DNA of 54,503 nt from Methanocella_A sp964548585 (GCA_964548585.1 CAZJRS010000012.1:1-54503); one strand, 5' to 3'. Positions 37,968 to 47,554 are shown, counted from the stretch's first letter. Notes: generated from the letters alone by a model not told the origin. Translations and numbers: made by a program.

Positions 37968-39704
37968 TTACATCTCCTCTATCGCAGCTACACCCAGCAG
38001 GGTGAGCGAAGCCGCCAGTGCCTTTCTCGAAGCATCAACCATCGCAAGCCTTGCCTCTCTTAACTCCGGCTCGGCGATGAGCACGGGCGAGACCCGGTAG
38101 AACTGGTTGAACGCCTCAGCAAGCTCCCTGGCATATATCGCGATGACGTGGGGCTTCAGTTCGGTTGAAGCGAGCTTAATCACGTAGGGCAGCATGGCTA
38201 TCTTCTTGATGAGTGCTGCCTCTTCCGGCTCTCTTAGCACTGAGGGATCAAACTGGCCGGGCTTCGCCTTCGCCAGGATGCTGCAGCATCGTGCGTGAGC
38301 GTACTGGATGAACGGGGCGCCCTGCTTTTCGAAGTCCAGCGCCTGCTCCCACTTGAAGGTGATCGACTTCTCCGGGGCGACCCGGATGATGTCGAAGCGC
38401 ACGGCACCGATGCCGACTGCTTCGGCGATCTGGCGCTTTTTCTCTTCAGAGATGTCAGTCCTGCGTTTATCAACCTCTATGTATGCCCTTTCAACCGCTT
38501 CGTCCAGCAGGTCATCAAGGTTGACGACCACTCCTTTCCTCGTGGACATGCGGCCCTCGGGCAGGGAGACGAACGAGTAGAAGACGATCGAAGGGGTCTT
38601 CTCCTGGCCCAGGATCCTGAGTGCGACTTCCAGGCGCTGCATGGCGAGCTTCTGGTCTTCACCCAGGACGTTCACGGCTCTGTCGCACCGGGAGAGCTTC
38701 CACACGTGGTAGGCGATGTCCCTGGTCGTGTACAGCGAGGTACCGTCAGCTCTCGTCAGCACGAACTCCTTGTCCATGCCGAAGCTTGAAAAGTCGAGGG
38801 CGAGAGAGCCGTCCTTGGTCTTCGCATATGGCGATGCGGCGAGCTCTTTGACCGCTTTATTGACCGAGCCGTCACGGACAAAGTCCGACTCCCACACGAA
38901 CCTGTCGTAGAACACGTTCATCCGGTGGAGCGTCATCTTCTGGCCTTCCAGGCAGCGTTCGACCATTTCCTTGAACAGGGGGCTGATTTCCGGGTCCATG
39001 TGTTCGTAGAGGTTCAGTATTTCCGAGATCTCTTTCTCGACGGCCTCGTTGGATTTCCTCAGGTCAGTGGCCGCCCGGTATACCTCGACGATCTCATGGT
39101 CCGGCTTGTCAGTCTCCGGCTTGTTGAGCTTGCTTCTGTCGAGGTGCTGGTAGCCCCAGACGATGGTGGCTTCCTGCTTGCCCATATCATCGACATAGTA
39201 CTGGACTTCCACGTCGTAGCCGGCGGCGCGCATGAGCCGGGCGAGTGTGTCTCCGATGATCGGGTTCCGGCCCCTGCCCACGTGGAGCGGTCCGGTCGGG
39301 TTGGCGGAGGTATGCTCCAGGGTGACTTTTACGTGATTCGCGGGGAGTTCGTGGAACTTCTTTTCCGACAAGATCTCCTGCAGCGACTCAGTCAGGTATT
39401 TCTGGCTGGCATAAAAGTTAATATATGCGCCGGTAGCCTCGACCCGGTCAATGTAGTCGTTTTTGCCCATTTTATCTACGATGGCGGTCGCGATCTCCTT
39501 CGGGTTCTTCTTCAGCTCTTTGGCGAGCCGGAAAGGCAGCGACGAGCTGACGTCCGCGTGCTGGGACTCGACGAGGCTCATGTCGTCCGGTGTATTCCCG
39601 GCCGGTGTATTCCCGGCCGGTGTATTCCCGGCCGCGGCAAATCCGGCATCGGTGACCGCCTGCTTCATCAGGCGGCCGGTTTCCTCTAGCAGTTTCAGGT
39701 ACAT
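37968..39704 (-). CDS. argS: Arginyl-tRNA synthetase
   Basis: ArgS charges tRNA-Arg. The 578-residue class I enzyme has the N-terminal Add-1 domain (to about 100), the HIGH motif as HVGRGRN, the KMSKS-equivalent region as EGRMSTRKGVVV, and a C-terminal helical anticodon-binding domain with AQFIQYAHARCC-like residues. The N-terminal domain contains three perfect copies of AGNTP, encoded by a 15-bp tandem repeat, where homologues have a non-repetitive loop. GGAGG lies before the ATG at 39704, and prf1 ends 16 bp upstream on the same strand. Confidence 0.96.
   Translation of the reverse strand: MYLKLLEETGRLMKQAVTDAGFAAAGNTPAGNTPAGNTPDDMSLVESQHADVSSSLPFRLAKELKKNPKEIATAIVDKMGKNDYIDRVEATGAYINFYASQKYLTESLQEILSEKKFHELPANHVKVTLEHTSANPTGPLHVGRGRNPIIGDTLARLMRAAGYDVEVQYYVDDMGKQEATIVWGYQHLDRSKLNKPETDKPDHEIVEVYRAATDLRKSNEAVEKEISEILNLYEHMDPEISPLFKEMVERCLEGQKMTLHRMNVFYDRFVWESDFVRDGSVNKAVKELAASPYAKTKDGSLALDFSSFGMDKEFVLTRADGTSLYTTRDIAYHVWKLSRCDRAVNVLGEDQKLAMQRLEVALRILGQEKTPSIVFYSFVSLPEGRMSTRKGVVVNLDDLLDEAVERAYIEVDKRRTDISEEKKRQIAEAVGIGAVRFDIIRVAPEKSITFKWEQALDFEKQGAPFIQYAHARCCSILAKAKPGQFDPSVLREPEEAALIKKIAMLPYVIKLASTELKPHVIAIYARELAEAFNQFYRVSPVLIAEPELREARLAMVDASRKALAASLTLLGVAAIEEM
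39587..39631. repeat. Three perfect 15-bp repeats inside argS
   Basis: CCGGTGTATTCCCGG (plus strand) occurs at 39587-39601, 39602-39616 and 39617-39631. The length is a multiple of three, so copy-number change keeps the frame and varies the AGNTP count. Confidence 0.95.
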
Positions 39705-39720
39705 CTCATGGCCTCCTTAC

Positions 39721-40974
39721 TTACGAGCCCGTGTGATATCGCAGGATGGCTGCGATGCCGCCGAACGCGTTAAACAGCTGTTCGCCTTCTTCGAAGTCGG
39801 TGCTGACGAACTCTACTTCTGTGTTCATCTGCTCTGCGGTGAGCGATAGTTCTTCCACTAAGTCGATGTTCTCCGTAATGGCGAGTGACGACTGGCATTT
39901 CGGGCAGCGTTCTCCCACCGTGGGCACTTCTCCTATCCGGTATTTAATCGACTTGACCACCGTGTAATCGCAGTTGCCGCTCTGGCACTTTACCGTGATT
40001 TTGCTCTTCCGGAGGTCCTCCGAGAGCAGCAGCACTTCCACTGCGCCCATCTGGAGGTTAGCCCGGACCGAGTCCTCGCCGTAAGCTGCCAGACCTCGTT
40101 CTACAACCAGCTGCCTCATGAACCGGTCCATGAGGTTCTTCTCCTTGACCACGTCCAGGTTCGACAGCGTATCGCCTGCGGAATCCATCAGCTCGGTCAG
40201 CCCGGACTCATCGGTATAGGCGATATCGTAGAGCCCCAGGATTTTGGGCTGCAGCTCGTGATGTAGGAATTCGCCCTTCACGAACTCTTCCTTACTTGGC
40301 GTAGGGCCGCCGATCAGGATGCCCTGGAAGTCGTTGCGGTCGATGGCGAGGAATATATCGTTGGCTGCGTCTCCTATTCGCTTGTTGAACTCGTTGATGG
40401 CGATCAAGCGCAGCTGCTGGAAACGGTGAGAGGACTGCCCACCCTTCTTCTGCTTGCCGGGCACTGTGCTCGTCAGGTGCCTCAACGGCGTGATATGGTT
40501 GCCCTTGAGCGTCCCTATGGTCGCTTCCCTGCGGTCCACGACTATCAGGCCGAAGGTCTTCTTGTCGACCAGCATGGCTTCCAGCTTCTCCAGCTCGAAG
40601 TTGCTGCCACAGCGGTATGAGTAGGAGGTGATCACCTGGGGTGGCTCGACTACGATCGACTCTAAATCCTGCTTATCCCCGCCCAGGGAGATTGCCCCGC
40701 AGAAAATGACCATGCCATTTTCGGGAGGCTCTTTGTAATACCTGAGCCGGGCCATGATCGATTCCAGCGCGCTCTGGACGTTAGTCTTGGTCTGCTTGGA
40801 CTTGATGTTGGCCGCAGAACCGTGTTCGTCCCTCAGATAGGCGACTACGTCGGAGATCCTCTTTTCGTGGGGGATATAGAGCGAGATCAGCTCTGTGCCT
40901 TGACCCTGCTTGTTACGGAGTTCTTCCAGCTTCCGCTTGAACTCGTACTTGTGTCTTTGTTCTTCCGATGACAT
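39721..40974 (-). CDS. prf1: Peptide chain release factor aRF1
   Basis: aRF1 recognises all three stop codons and triggers peptide release. The 417-residue protein has the codon-recognition NIKS motif at 56-59, the catalytic GGQ at 178-180, and a C-terminal domain with a zinc-like cysteine pattern (CQSGNC, CPKC). The ATG at 40974 is the start. It is followed by argS after 16 bp, forming a two-gene translation unit. Confidence 0.97.
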   Translation of the reverse strand: MSSEEQRHKYEFKRKLEELRNKQGQGTELISLYIPHEKRISDVVAYLRDEHGSAANIKSKQTKTNVQSALESIMARLRYYKEPPENGMVIFCGAISLGGDKQDLESIVVEPPQVITSYSYRCGSNFELEKLEAMLVDKKTFGLIVVDRREATIGTLKGNHITPLRHLTSTVPGKQKKGGQSSHRFQQLRLIAINEFNKRIGDAANDIFLAIDRNDFQGILIGGPTPSKEEFVKGEFLHHELQPKILGLYDIAYTDESGLTELMDSAGDTLSNLDVVKEKNLMDRFMRQLVVERGLAAYGEDSVRANLQMGAVEVLLLSEDLRKSKITVKCQSGNCDYTVVKSIKYRIGEVPTVGERCPKCQSSLAITENIDLVEELSLTAEQMNTEVEFVSTDFEEGEQLFNAFGGIAAILRYHTGS

Positions 40975-41291
40975 ATGAGATGTATCCTTTAGTTAGTTTA
41001 GTTTGGCCTGGTTGATCTGAAGAGGCCGCTCCGCCGCGAATAATACAGGCAGGGCTAACCTCAAAATGAATAGAACGGTGCGCTAGTCACGCTTCACGGC
41101 CTCAATGGCGGTGGCTACAGTTAAAAGTATGGAATAGCCGCCCTTGAAAGTGCCGTGTTGCTCGCACATGTTGTTTGAATTTACCCGGGACGAATATAAA
41201 TAATTTCCGATGCCGAGATGCGATTCCCCTGCAACTTTTAGTTTAAAACCTTGTTAGACTGAGTTAAAAATGATATAAAAACTCTGACCCT
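40975..41291. other. 317-bp spacer upstream of prf1
   Basis: This spacer has no gene that I can support. The minus-strand TATA-like ATTTATATT at about 41193-41205 would give a long prf1 leader of about 200 nt. The middle is mixed in composition, with no long hairpin or tRNA. Its far end holds the aRNase J terminator. A transcribed non-coding segment cannot be excluded. Confidence 0.5.
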
Positions 41292-41303
41292 TTACAGGGT
41301 CAG
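41275..41303 (-). terminator. Terminator overlapping the aRNase J stop codon
   Basis: CTGACCC (41284-41290) pairs with GGGTCAG (41297-41303); the stop codon lies in the loop. On the minus strand it is followed by AGTTTTTA. Confidence 0.8.
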
Positions 41304-42629
41304 CTCTTGTCCATTTCTTAAGATATGGACGGTCTGGCCGAACTCGTATCCGGTGTCCTCGGCCATCCTCACATATGCCGAGTGCATGCTCATGTTACCG
41401 TGGGTGGGTATGACATGCTCGGGCTTGACCATTCTCAGGAGTTCCCAGTGGTCCTCCTTAAAGGCGTGGCCGGATACGTGAACTTTATCGTAGATCCTGG
41501 CGCCTTTCATTTTTAGTTTTGTTTCGCAGGAGTGTCTGTTCGCCATGTTGAGCAGGTTGGGTATGACGTTGGCTGAGAAGATCACCTTATCGCCTGCCTC
41601 TAGCTTGTAATCGAGTTCGCCGCTGGCGATGCGGCCGAGGACTGCGCCGGGTTCGCCCTGGTGGCCGGTGACGATGGGCAGGTATTTGTTCTTCCCTTCT
41701 TTCATGATTTGCTTCACGGTCAAATCTACGTTGCGACGGTTGCCGACGACCTTCAGGTTGTCCGGCTTTTTCACGTAGCCCATCTTGACAGCGGTACCGT
41801 AGTACCGTTCCATGCTGCTGCCCAATAAGACCGGGGTACGGTTCATCGCGGCAGAAGCTTCGATGATGGCCGTGAGGCGGGCAATGTGTGACGCGAACGT
41901 AGTGACTAACACACCGCTTTCGGTTTCTTCTGTACCCAGCAACGCATCCCATACGAGGTCCTTGGCGATCTGCTCCGACGGTGTCTTGCCCGAGTGGTCG
42001 GAGTCCATACCTTCCGTAACCATGGCAAGCACTCCTTCTCTACCGATCTCCTTGAGCCGCTTAAAGTCAGGTAGTTCCCCCAGAGTCGGCGTACGGTCTA
42101 TCTTGAAGTCGCAAGCATACAGGATGATGCCCTGGGGCGTGTGAAGCGCGGCAAAGGCACTGTCAATGATGCTGTGCTGTACCCGGATGAGCTCTATCGA
42201 CAGGTTCTTCGAAAGGTCGTAGATCTGGCCGCATTCCAGCGAGATCAGCTTGTTGGCTACTTTGAACTTCCGTTCGGACTTGATCTCCTGCCTTATCAAT
42301 TCGGTCGTGAAGGGTGTCCCGATAATCGGGCACTTGTAACGATGAGCCAGCTTAGGGACTGCGCCGATGTGATCCAGATGGCCGTGCGTGCACACGATAC
42401 CGACCACGTTTCCGTCCACATTGTTCAGGATCTTATCGTCCGGAATGGCCCCCATCTGGATGAGATCGAGCGAATGCATTTTCTCGACCTCCATATCGTC
42501 CTGAAGCTGGATCCGGTCTAACCGGAGTCCCATGTCCATGATGACGATCTCTTTTCCTACACGAATCCCGGTCATATTCCGGCCCACTTCTTCGTAGCCG
42601 CCGACCGCTATTATTCCTACGTCTCTCAT
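41292..42629 (-). CDS. rnj: Archaeal ribonuclease J (beta-CASP metallo-beta-lactamase)
   Basis: aRNase J is a 5'-3' exoribonuclease, also endonucleolytic, in archaeal mRNA decay. The 445-residue protein has metallo-beta-lactamase motif 2 as THGHLDH (81-87), HSIIDSAFAAL and ACDFKIDRTP as later motifs, and the beta-CASP part with TEGMDSD, VTTFASHIAR and VSGHAFKEDH, ending in IPTHGNMSMH. The ATG at 42629 is chosen for AAGGTGTAA about 5 nt upstream; the frame is open 33 codons further but without conservation. It ends in a hairpin overlapping the stop codon. Confidence 0.94.
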   Translation of the reverse strand: MRDVGIIAVGGYEEVGRNMTGIRVGKEIVIMDMGLRLDRIQLQDDMEVEKMHSLDLIQMGAIPDDKILNNVDGNVVGIVCTHGHLDHIGAVPKLAHRYKCPIIGTPFTTELIRQEIKSERKFKVANKLISLECGQIYDLSKNLSIELIRVQHSIIDSAFAALHTPQGIILYACDFKIDRTPTLGELPDFKRLKEIGREGVLAMVTEGMDSDHSGKTPSEQIAKDLVWDALLGTEETESGVLVTTFASHIARLTAIIEASAAMNRTPVLLGSSMERYYGTAVKMGYVKKPDNLKVVGNRRNVDLTVKQIMKEGKNKYLPIVTGHQGEPGAVLGRIASGELDYKLEAGDKVIFSANVIPNLLNMANRHSCETKLKMKGARIYDKVHVSGHAFKEDHWELLRMVKPEHVIPTHGNMSMHSAYVRMAEDTGYEFGQTVHILRNGQELTL

Positions 42630-42667
42630 TAAGATTACACCTTTTTTATTTTTGGAAACTGGGTATT

Positions 42668-42742
42668 TTACGTAACGCTGGTCACTATTTTTCGAAGAGT
42701 CTTCGAAGATTCCTCGAAGCGAACCCACTCGCTTTTACGTAA
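42668..42742. promoter_or_regulatory. Operator-like array upstream of aRNase J
   Basis: Three 11-bp direct repeats (TTCGAAGAGTC 42691-42701, TTCGAAGATTC 42702-42712, CTCGAAGCGAA 42713-42723) are flanked by two perfect palindromes TTACGTAA (42668-42675 and 42735-42742). The array lies 40-113 bp before the aRNase J start. Confidence 0.5.
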
Positions 42743-42919
42743 GATTAGAGTAAAATGTGATATTTACTGATAAAAGCAGACTCGGTTTTTAAGTCAAGTT
42801 TACGATTACAGAATATTTACGTGTTTGTCGTGTTAGTGTGATTGGTTTAAATATTTTTGCACAAACGCCAGAGATTCTATCCGGATATTCATCATCTATT
42901 AATAACCCATCTTAAAAAA

Positions 42920-42943
42920 AGAAGCACGGGCTTAAAAGCCCGC
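42920..42943 (-). terminator. Terminator of mer
   Basis: CGGGCTT (42927-42933) pairs with AAGCCCG (42936-42942). On the minus strand, read after mer, it is followed by TGCTTCTTTTTTT. Confidence 0.85.
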
Positions 42944-42956
42944 ACAATATACTGTT

Positions 42957-43928
42957 TTATACGATGTACTTGCCGATGAGGCGGATAGCCTTGTTCTTGT
43001 CTGCGCCGATCGGGGAGCCTGCTACGATCTGGGTGCAGCCGGCTGCGGTCAGGCCTGCGATCTTTTCGTTCATTTCCTGCGGGGTTCCGTAGATTGAGAA
43101 CGCGTCGATCATGTTGTCGCTGACTGCGCCGAATGCGGTCTTGAAGTCGCCCTTTGCGAGGCCGCCCTTGATGGTCTCGACTGCGGCGAGGTCCAGGCCG
43201 TGCCTCTGGAGGACGGGCACCGGGGAGCCTGCAGCGATGAACGCTACGACGGGCTTGACTGCGCCCTTGGCCTTCTTGGTCTCCGAGTCGATGGAGAACG
43301 ATGCGTACGCAGCGATGTCGAACTTCTTGTCGCCAGCTGCCTTCTTGATGATGGGCACTGCGAAGGCGAAGTCCTTCGGGTTGGATGCGTTGATAAGGAC
43401 ACCGTCACCGATCTTACCGGCGGTTTCCAGCATCTTCTCACCCTGTGCACCAATGTACACGGGGATGTTCTTCTGCTTGGGCTTGTAAGCAAGCTGTGCG
43501 CCTGCAAACTTGAAGATCTTGTTCTCCGGGGTTACTGCCGGCTCGCCGCTCCACAGCTTCTTGCATATCAGGACGGCTTCAGTCAGCCTTGCAACCGGGG
43601 TTTCCATGGCCATGCCGATCTTCGGGAGGGTGCTCAGGTCACCGGGGCCGATACCCAGGGTTGCCCTGCCGCTGGAAATCTCGTCAATGCTGGCGATTGC
43701 CGAAGCGGTGACTGCCGGGCTGGAGGTGAACGCGTTGGTGATACCTGGGCCCAGCTTGATCCTGGACGTCTTGTCGGCGATCAGTGCGAGCATCTCGAAG
43801 ACATTCCTGTTGTTGTAGTGGTCAGTGATCCACAGGAAGTCAAGGCCGTTGTCTTCTGCAAATTTACAATAGTCGATAAGTTCCTTGTAAGGAACATTCG
43901 GAACAAACTCTATGCCGAAAGTTGCCAT
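42957..43928 (-). CDS. mer: Methylene-tetrahydromethanopterin reductase
   Basis: Mer reduces methylene-H4MPT to methyl-H4MPT with F420H2, in the cytoplasm. The 323-residue protein is a bacterial luciferase-like TIM barrel. It begins FGIEFVPNVPYKELIDYC, has FLWITDHYNNRNVFEML (F420-binding region), GPGITNAFTSSPAVTA (non-prolyl cis-peptide region) and IGIGPGDLSTL. GAGG precedes the ATG at 43928. Strong terminator downstream; apparently monocistronic. It works downstream of the Fwd complex in the same pathway. Confidence 0.97.
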   Translation of the reverse strand: MATFGIEFVPNVPYKELIDYCKFAEDNGLDFLWITDHYNNRNVFEMLALIADKTSRIKLGPGITNAFTSSPAVTASAIASIDEISSGRATLGIGPGDLSTLPKIGMAMETPVARLTEAVLICKKLWSGEPAVTPENKIFKFAGAQLAYKPKQKNIPVYIGAQGEKMLETAGKIGDGVLINASNPKDFAFAVPIIKKAAGDKKFDIAAYASFSIDSETKKAKGAVKPVVAFIAAGSPVPVLQRHGLDLAAVETIKGGLAKGDFKTAFGAVSDNMIDAFSIYGTPQEMNEKIAGLTAAGCTQIVAGSPIGADKNKAIRLIGKYIV

Positions 43929-44061
43929 AATTATACCTCAAGTTATAATGTTATAAGCATTCTTGTTTAAAACGATATCGGTTTTTTGGATAATAGTACA
44001 ATGGCTTGCAAGAATTAATTCTAATTTCGTGAAGATTTATCCTACTATCCCTTGCACTACT

Positions 44062-44078
44062 CCCGGACAATGTCCGGG
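44062..44078. terminator. Perfect 8-bp palindromic hairpin between deoC and mer
   Basis: CCCGGACA (44062-44069) and TGTCCGGG (44071-44078) are complementary. No T-run follows on the minus strand, so it may be a weak terminator of deoC or an operator for mer. Confidence 0.4.
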
Positions 44079-44099
44079 GCGGGAAAACTTTATTATCTA

Positions 44100-44771
44100 T
44101 TAAATATTTTGTCCCCGAGCGCCTGCGACGATCGCTGGTCCGGCACTGGTGCCGATCCGTGACGCCCCGGCTTCCACAAACGCTATTGCCTGCTCATAGG
44201 TTCTGATCCCCCCGGAGGCTTTGATGAGCAGGTCTGGCACGGTTTTCTTCAGGAGGCGCACGTCTTCCAGCGTGGCTCCGCCGGGGCCATATCCTGTGGA
44301 GGTCTTAACGAACTTCGCCCCCATTTTTTTAGCTGCGAGAGCCGCCTGGATTTTCTGCTCCTCCGTCAGGTAGCAGGTCTCGATGATCACCTTTACAGTG
44401 GCACAGCCCGCCGCTTTCATCACCCTGTGGATGTCTCTTTCGAACATCTCTGTGAGCCCTGAGCGGAGGTACCCCACGTTGATGACCATGTCGATCTCGT
44501 CCGCGCCGTCCTCCACCGCATCCCAGGTTTCGTGCAGCTTTGCCTCTGAGCCGCAGGAGCCAAAGGGAAAGCCCACCACCGTGCAGACTTTGACCCGGGC
44601 TTGCCGGGCCTCGAGGAACTGTTTTACCGTGGTTGTCCAGCAGCCTGCGGTGCAAACCGACGCAAAGCCGTACTGTACCGCTTCTTCGCAGAGTCGGATG
44701 ATGTCCGCTTCCGTGGCGTCCGGGCGGAGCAGTGTATGATCGATGAGACTGGCGATGTCTGTGCTTTCCAT
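44100..44771 (-). CDS. deoC: Deoxyribose-phosphate aldolase
   Basis: DeoC cleaves 2-deoxyribose-5-phosphate to acetaldehyde and glyceraldehyde-3-phosphate, or the reverse. The 223-residue TIM barrel begins with IDHTLLRPDAT, has GCWTTTVKQF, GADEIDMVINVG, VKVIIETCYLT, and the Schiff-base lysine in KFVKTSTGYGPGGAT, then KASGGIRT for the phosphate. The ATG at 44771 has GGAG a few nt upstream in the AT-poor leader. It lies between the surface-protein gene and mer on the same strand. Confidence 0.96.
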   Translation of the reverse strand: MESTDIASLIDHTLLRPDATEADIIRLCEEAVQYGFASVCTAGCWTTTVKQFLEARQARVKVCTVVGFPFGSCGSEAKLHETWDAVEDGADEIDMVINVGYLRSGLTEMFERDIHRVMKAAGCATVKVIIETCYLTEEQKIQAALAAKKMGAKFVKTSTGYGPGGATLEDVRLLKKTVPDLLIKASGGIRTYEQAIAFVEAGASRIGTSAGPAIVAGARGQNI

Positions 44772-44814
44772 ACACAGGAGTAAGGTGGCAAACCGATAAA
44801 AGGCCTTGCATTTA

Positions 44815-44850
44815 AAAAGAAATCAGGATAAGGGGTTATGATAACCCCTA
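44815..44850 (-). terminator. Terminator of the surface-protein gene
   Basis: AGGGGTTA (44832-44839) pairs with TAACCCCT (44843-44850) around TGA; on the minus strand TTTCTTTTT follows. Confidence 0.8.
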
Positions 44851-44857
44851 TATCCGG

Positions 44858-47554
44858 TTAGTGCTTCCTGAACAGGAAGAATGCTCCTGCCGCACCCAGT
44901 CCTACGATCAGGATGAGCAGCAGGTATACCCACCAGTTGTTGCCTGGCTGGGTCTGCGCTGTGGTCGTCGCCTGAGGCGTCGGGGTCACACTCGGTGTCG
45001 CCGAAACCTCTGGTGTCGGTGTCACGGTCGCTCCGGCCGATACGTACGGTGTCGCAGTTGGCGTCGCAGTCGCGTTTGCGGTTTGAGTCGCCTCCGCAAT
45101 CAGCTTGTAGATATACTCGACTGTTCCGGGTGTGAAGTAGGCGAAGACTGAGCCGTTTTTCACGTTTCCGGCGTTGTCCTTAGCCCCGAAGTACACGTAG
45201 TGGGAACTGCTCTTCGGAACAGTTACTGTGCCTGTATAGGTGCTCCAGCGGGACCCATCCAGACTGTACATCACACTGCTGATGCCCGATGCGGCATCAT
45301 CGTAGCTGAGTACCAGCGTAGCGTCTGCATCGAACCAGCCTGCGACACTCCTGTAACCGTTCAAGGTGCCGGTCAATACAGGTACCGTTTGGTCGACGCT
45401 GAAGCCTACCGACTTTGTAGCTTCGATGTTACCGGCATTGTCCGTAGACCTGTATTCTACAGTCTTTATGCCGTCGCTCGAGACGGTCACTGGTGCTGTA
45501 TAGGCCGTCCAGGTGGTGCCGCCATCAGTGCTGTATTCGGTGCCCTTCAAGCCTGAGGTGCCGCTGTCGGTAGCGTTGACTGTCACCGTCACGTCGCCGA
45601 CATACCAGCCGTTTTCTCCTATGGTGCCTGATAGGGCTGCGGTTGAGACTGGTGCAGTCTTATCGACGTTGAAGGTCACAGTCTTCTCGCTTTCGACGTT
45701 GTCTGCATTATCCGTAGACCTGTAGTGCACGGTTGTAGCTCCCTCTGCGGAGAAGGTCAGGGGTGCTGTATAGGCCGTCCAGGTGGTGCCATCTGTGTTG
45801 TATTCGGTGCTCTTCACGTGGGAGAGCGTATCGTCAGCTGATAGTGTTACAGTCACATCGGTTGTATACCATCCGGCAGTGCCGACGGTGTCCGAAAGGA
45901 TGTGGCTTGTAGCCGGGGCGGTCTTGTCTATGTCAATGTTGTCTACTGTAGCGCTCGCTGTGTTGCCTGCATTGTCTGTGGCAGTCCTCGTAGCCGACTG
46001 GTCGGCACCTTCGTTATTCAGCACTACGGTCTGCGGGTTCTCCGAGGCCAGGCCGGAAGTTGCGTCTGCCGCGGTGAACGTTATCGTTACCGAGTCCTTG
46101 TACCAGTTCTGCGCGTTCGGGGTGCGGTCTACGGCACCGGATATAACCGGGGCAGTCGTGTCTACCATGATGGTGAACGACATATCTTCCGTGTTTCCTG
46201 CCTTATCTGTCACCGATGCGGTGATCACTGCAGCAGCATTGTCTGTGGACTGGGTCACTACTTCGGGGGAGTGCACGTCGACGCCCGACAGGCTATCGTC
46301 AAAGGTGAAGGTGAATGTCGGGTTCGTGGTATACCAGCTAGCCGAAGGTGTCGGGTTTACAACAATCGTCGGCAGTCCGGAGTCTATCCGGATCGTATAG
46401 CTCTTCTCATCTTCGGTGTTACCGGCAACGTCTACCGAGTAATACTTTACAACTGTGGTATCCTCGGCGCTGATGGTTACCGGGGACCCTGTGTACGTCT
46501 GCCAGCTTCCCTCGACTCCATTGACTACGAGCTTATAAGAGGTATGGTCCATACCAGAGGTGGCGTCGTTCGCGGTGAACGAGATGTCGACAGGCGAGTT
46601 ATACCAGCCATTGCCGTTCGCCGCTCTGGCAGGAACCAGCACGGTTGAAGGCTTGGTCGTATCTACCTTGACCTGGAATCCCTGGTTGAACTGTTTGTTC
46701 CTTGTGTTACCTGCTTTATCAGTTGCCCATGCGGAGATATCTGTGCCTGTTGTATCCCCGATGGTTACCGGGTTATCCGAATGCTGGTACATGCCCGAGA
46801 GGCTGTCACTGAACGTGAAGGTGAATGTCGGGTTCGTGGTGTACCAGTTTGCCGAGGGAGCAGGGCTCACCGTAATCGTCGGCTTCTGAGTGTCGATCTT
46901 GACTGTATACTGTCTCTGATCCTCGACGTTACCTGCTTTGTCACTGGAGCGGAAGTAAATCTTTTTCTTTCCGTCACTGCCTACATCACCAGTGTGCACA
47001 ACCGGCTTGGCGGAAGGGTTATAGTTGTTCATGACCAGCCATTCGGCCCAGTCGAAATATGAGTACCTGGTGTTGTCCCCTCCAGACAGCGGGTCATTAA
47101 CGTTCAGAGCGATCGTGACATCGCTGCGGAACCAGCCGTCTACGCCCGCATCACCGGATGGCGATGCAGTCGTTACCGGATTGGAGCGGTCTATCTTCAC
47201 GATCTGCTGGTGAACGGTGGGTTCTCTGATGCCTGCTTTATCCTCGGCGTAAAAATACACGGTCGTAGTGCCTTCGGAGGTAACCTGTATGCCAATGGAC
47301 GGGAAGTTGTAATCGATCGGCCGGAAATTTGCGCCATCGAAGCTATAGTAAATGGTTTTTACACCTAATATGGTGTTGTCTGATGCAGATATCCCAACGG
47401 TCACGTCTGACCTGTACCAGCCGTTGTCGCCGGTACCATAGACGCCATTTACCCATGAGCTGGGTGGCGTGGTGTCAGCCGCAAGCGCTGTCGGTATCAT
47501 CGATACAAGCATCACCAGAGTGATAGCTATCGCTAATAAAGTTCTGATTTTCAT
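44858..47554 (-). CDS. Large repetitive surface protein, membrane-anchored
   Basis: This is an 898-residue exported protein. It has a signal peptide (MKIRTLLAIAITLVML, cleavage probably after ALA near residue 25), nine Ig-like repeats of about 85-95 residues, a Thr/Pro linker (TPTPEVSATPSVTPTPQ) and a C-terminal hydrophobic anchor (WWVYLLLILIVGLGAAGAFF) with FRKH at the end. Each repeat starts with a pattern like GWYxxDVTVTxxAxDxxSG and ends with xEYRSTDNAGNxE, as in the bacterial OmpL47-type beta domain. It is probably an adhesin or S-layer-associated protein. A TATA box at about 47680-47690 gives a leader of about 105 nt that contains a hairpin; GGGGGT precedes the ATG. Confidence 0.87.
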   Translation of the reverse strand: MKIRTLLAIAITLVMLVSMIPTALAADTTPPSSWVNGVYGTGDNGWYRSDVTVGISASDNTILGVKTIYYSFDGANFRPIDYNFPSIGIQVTSEGTTTVYFYAEDKAGIREPTVHQQIVKIDRSNPVTTASPSGDAGVDGWFRSDVTIALNVNDPLSGGDNTRYSYFDWAEWLVMNNYNPSAKPVVHTGDVGSDGKKKIYFRSSDKAGNVEDQRQYTVKIDTQKPTITVSPAPSANWYTTNPTFTFTFSDSLSGMYQHSDNPVTIGDTTGTDISAWATDKAGNTRNKQFNQGFQVKVDTTKPSTVLVPARAANGNGWYNSPVDISFTANDATSGMDHTSYKLVVNGVEGSWQTYTGSPVTISAEDTTVVKYYSVDVAGNTEDEKSYTIRIDSGLPTIVVNPTPSASWYTTNPTFTFTFDDSLSGVDVHSPEVVTQSTDNAAAVITASVTDKAGNTEDMSFTIMVDTTAPVISGAVDRTPNAQNWYKDSVTITFTAADATSGLASENPQTVVLNNEGADQSATRTATDNAGNTASATVDNIDIDKTAPATSHILSDTVGTAGWYTTDVTVTLSADDTLSHVKSTEYNTDGTTWTAYTAPLTFSAEGATTVHYRSTDNADNVESEKTVTFNVDKTAPVSTAALSGTIGENGWYVGDVTVTVNATDSGTSGLKGTEYSTDGGTTWTAYTAPVTVSSDGIKTVEYRSTDNAGNIEATKSVGFSVDQTVPVLTGTLNGYRSVAGWFDADATLVLSYDDAASGISSVMYSLDGSRWSTYTGTVTVPKSSSHYVYFGAKDNAGNVKNGSVFAYFTPGTVEYIYKLIAEATQTANATATPTATPYVSAGATVTPTPEVSATPSVTPTPQATTTAQTQPGNNWWVYLLLILIVGLGAAGAFFLFRKH

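Noticed and set aside
38925..39689. A 254-codon open frame antisense to argS
   Set aside because: Composition-driven shadow; argS carries all catalytic motifs on the other strand.
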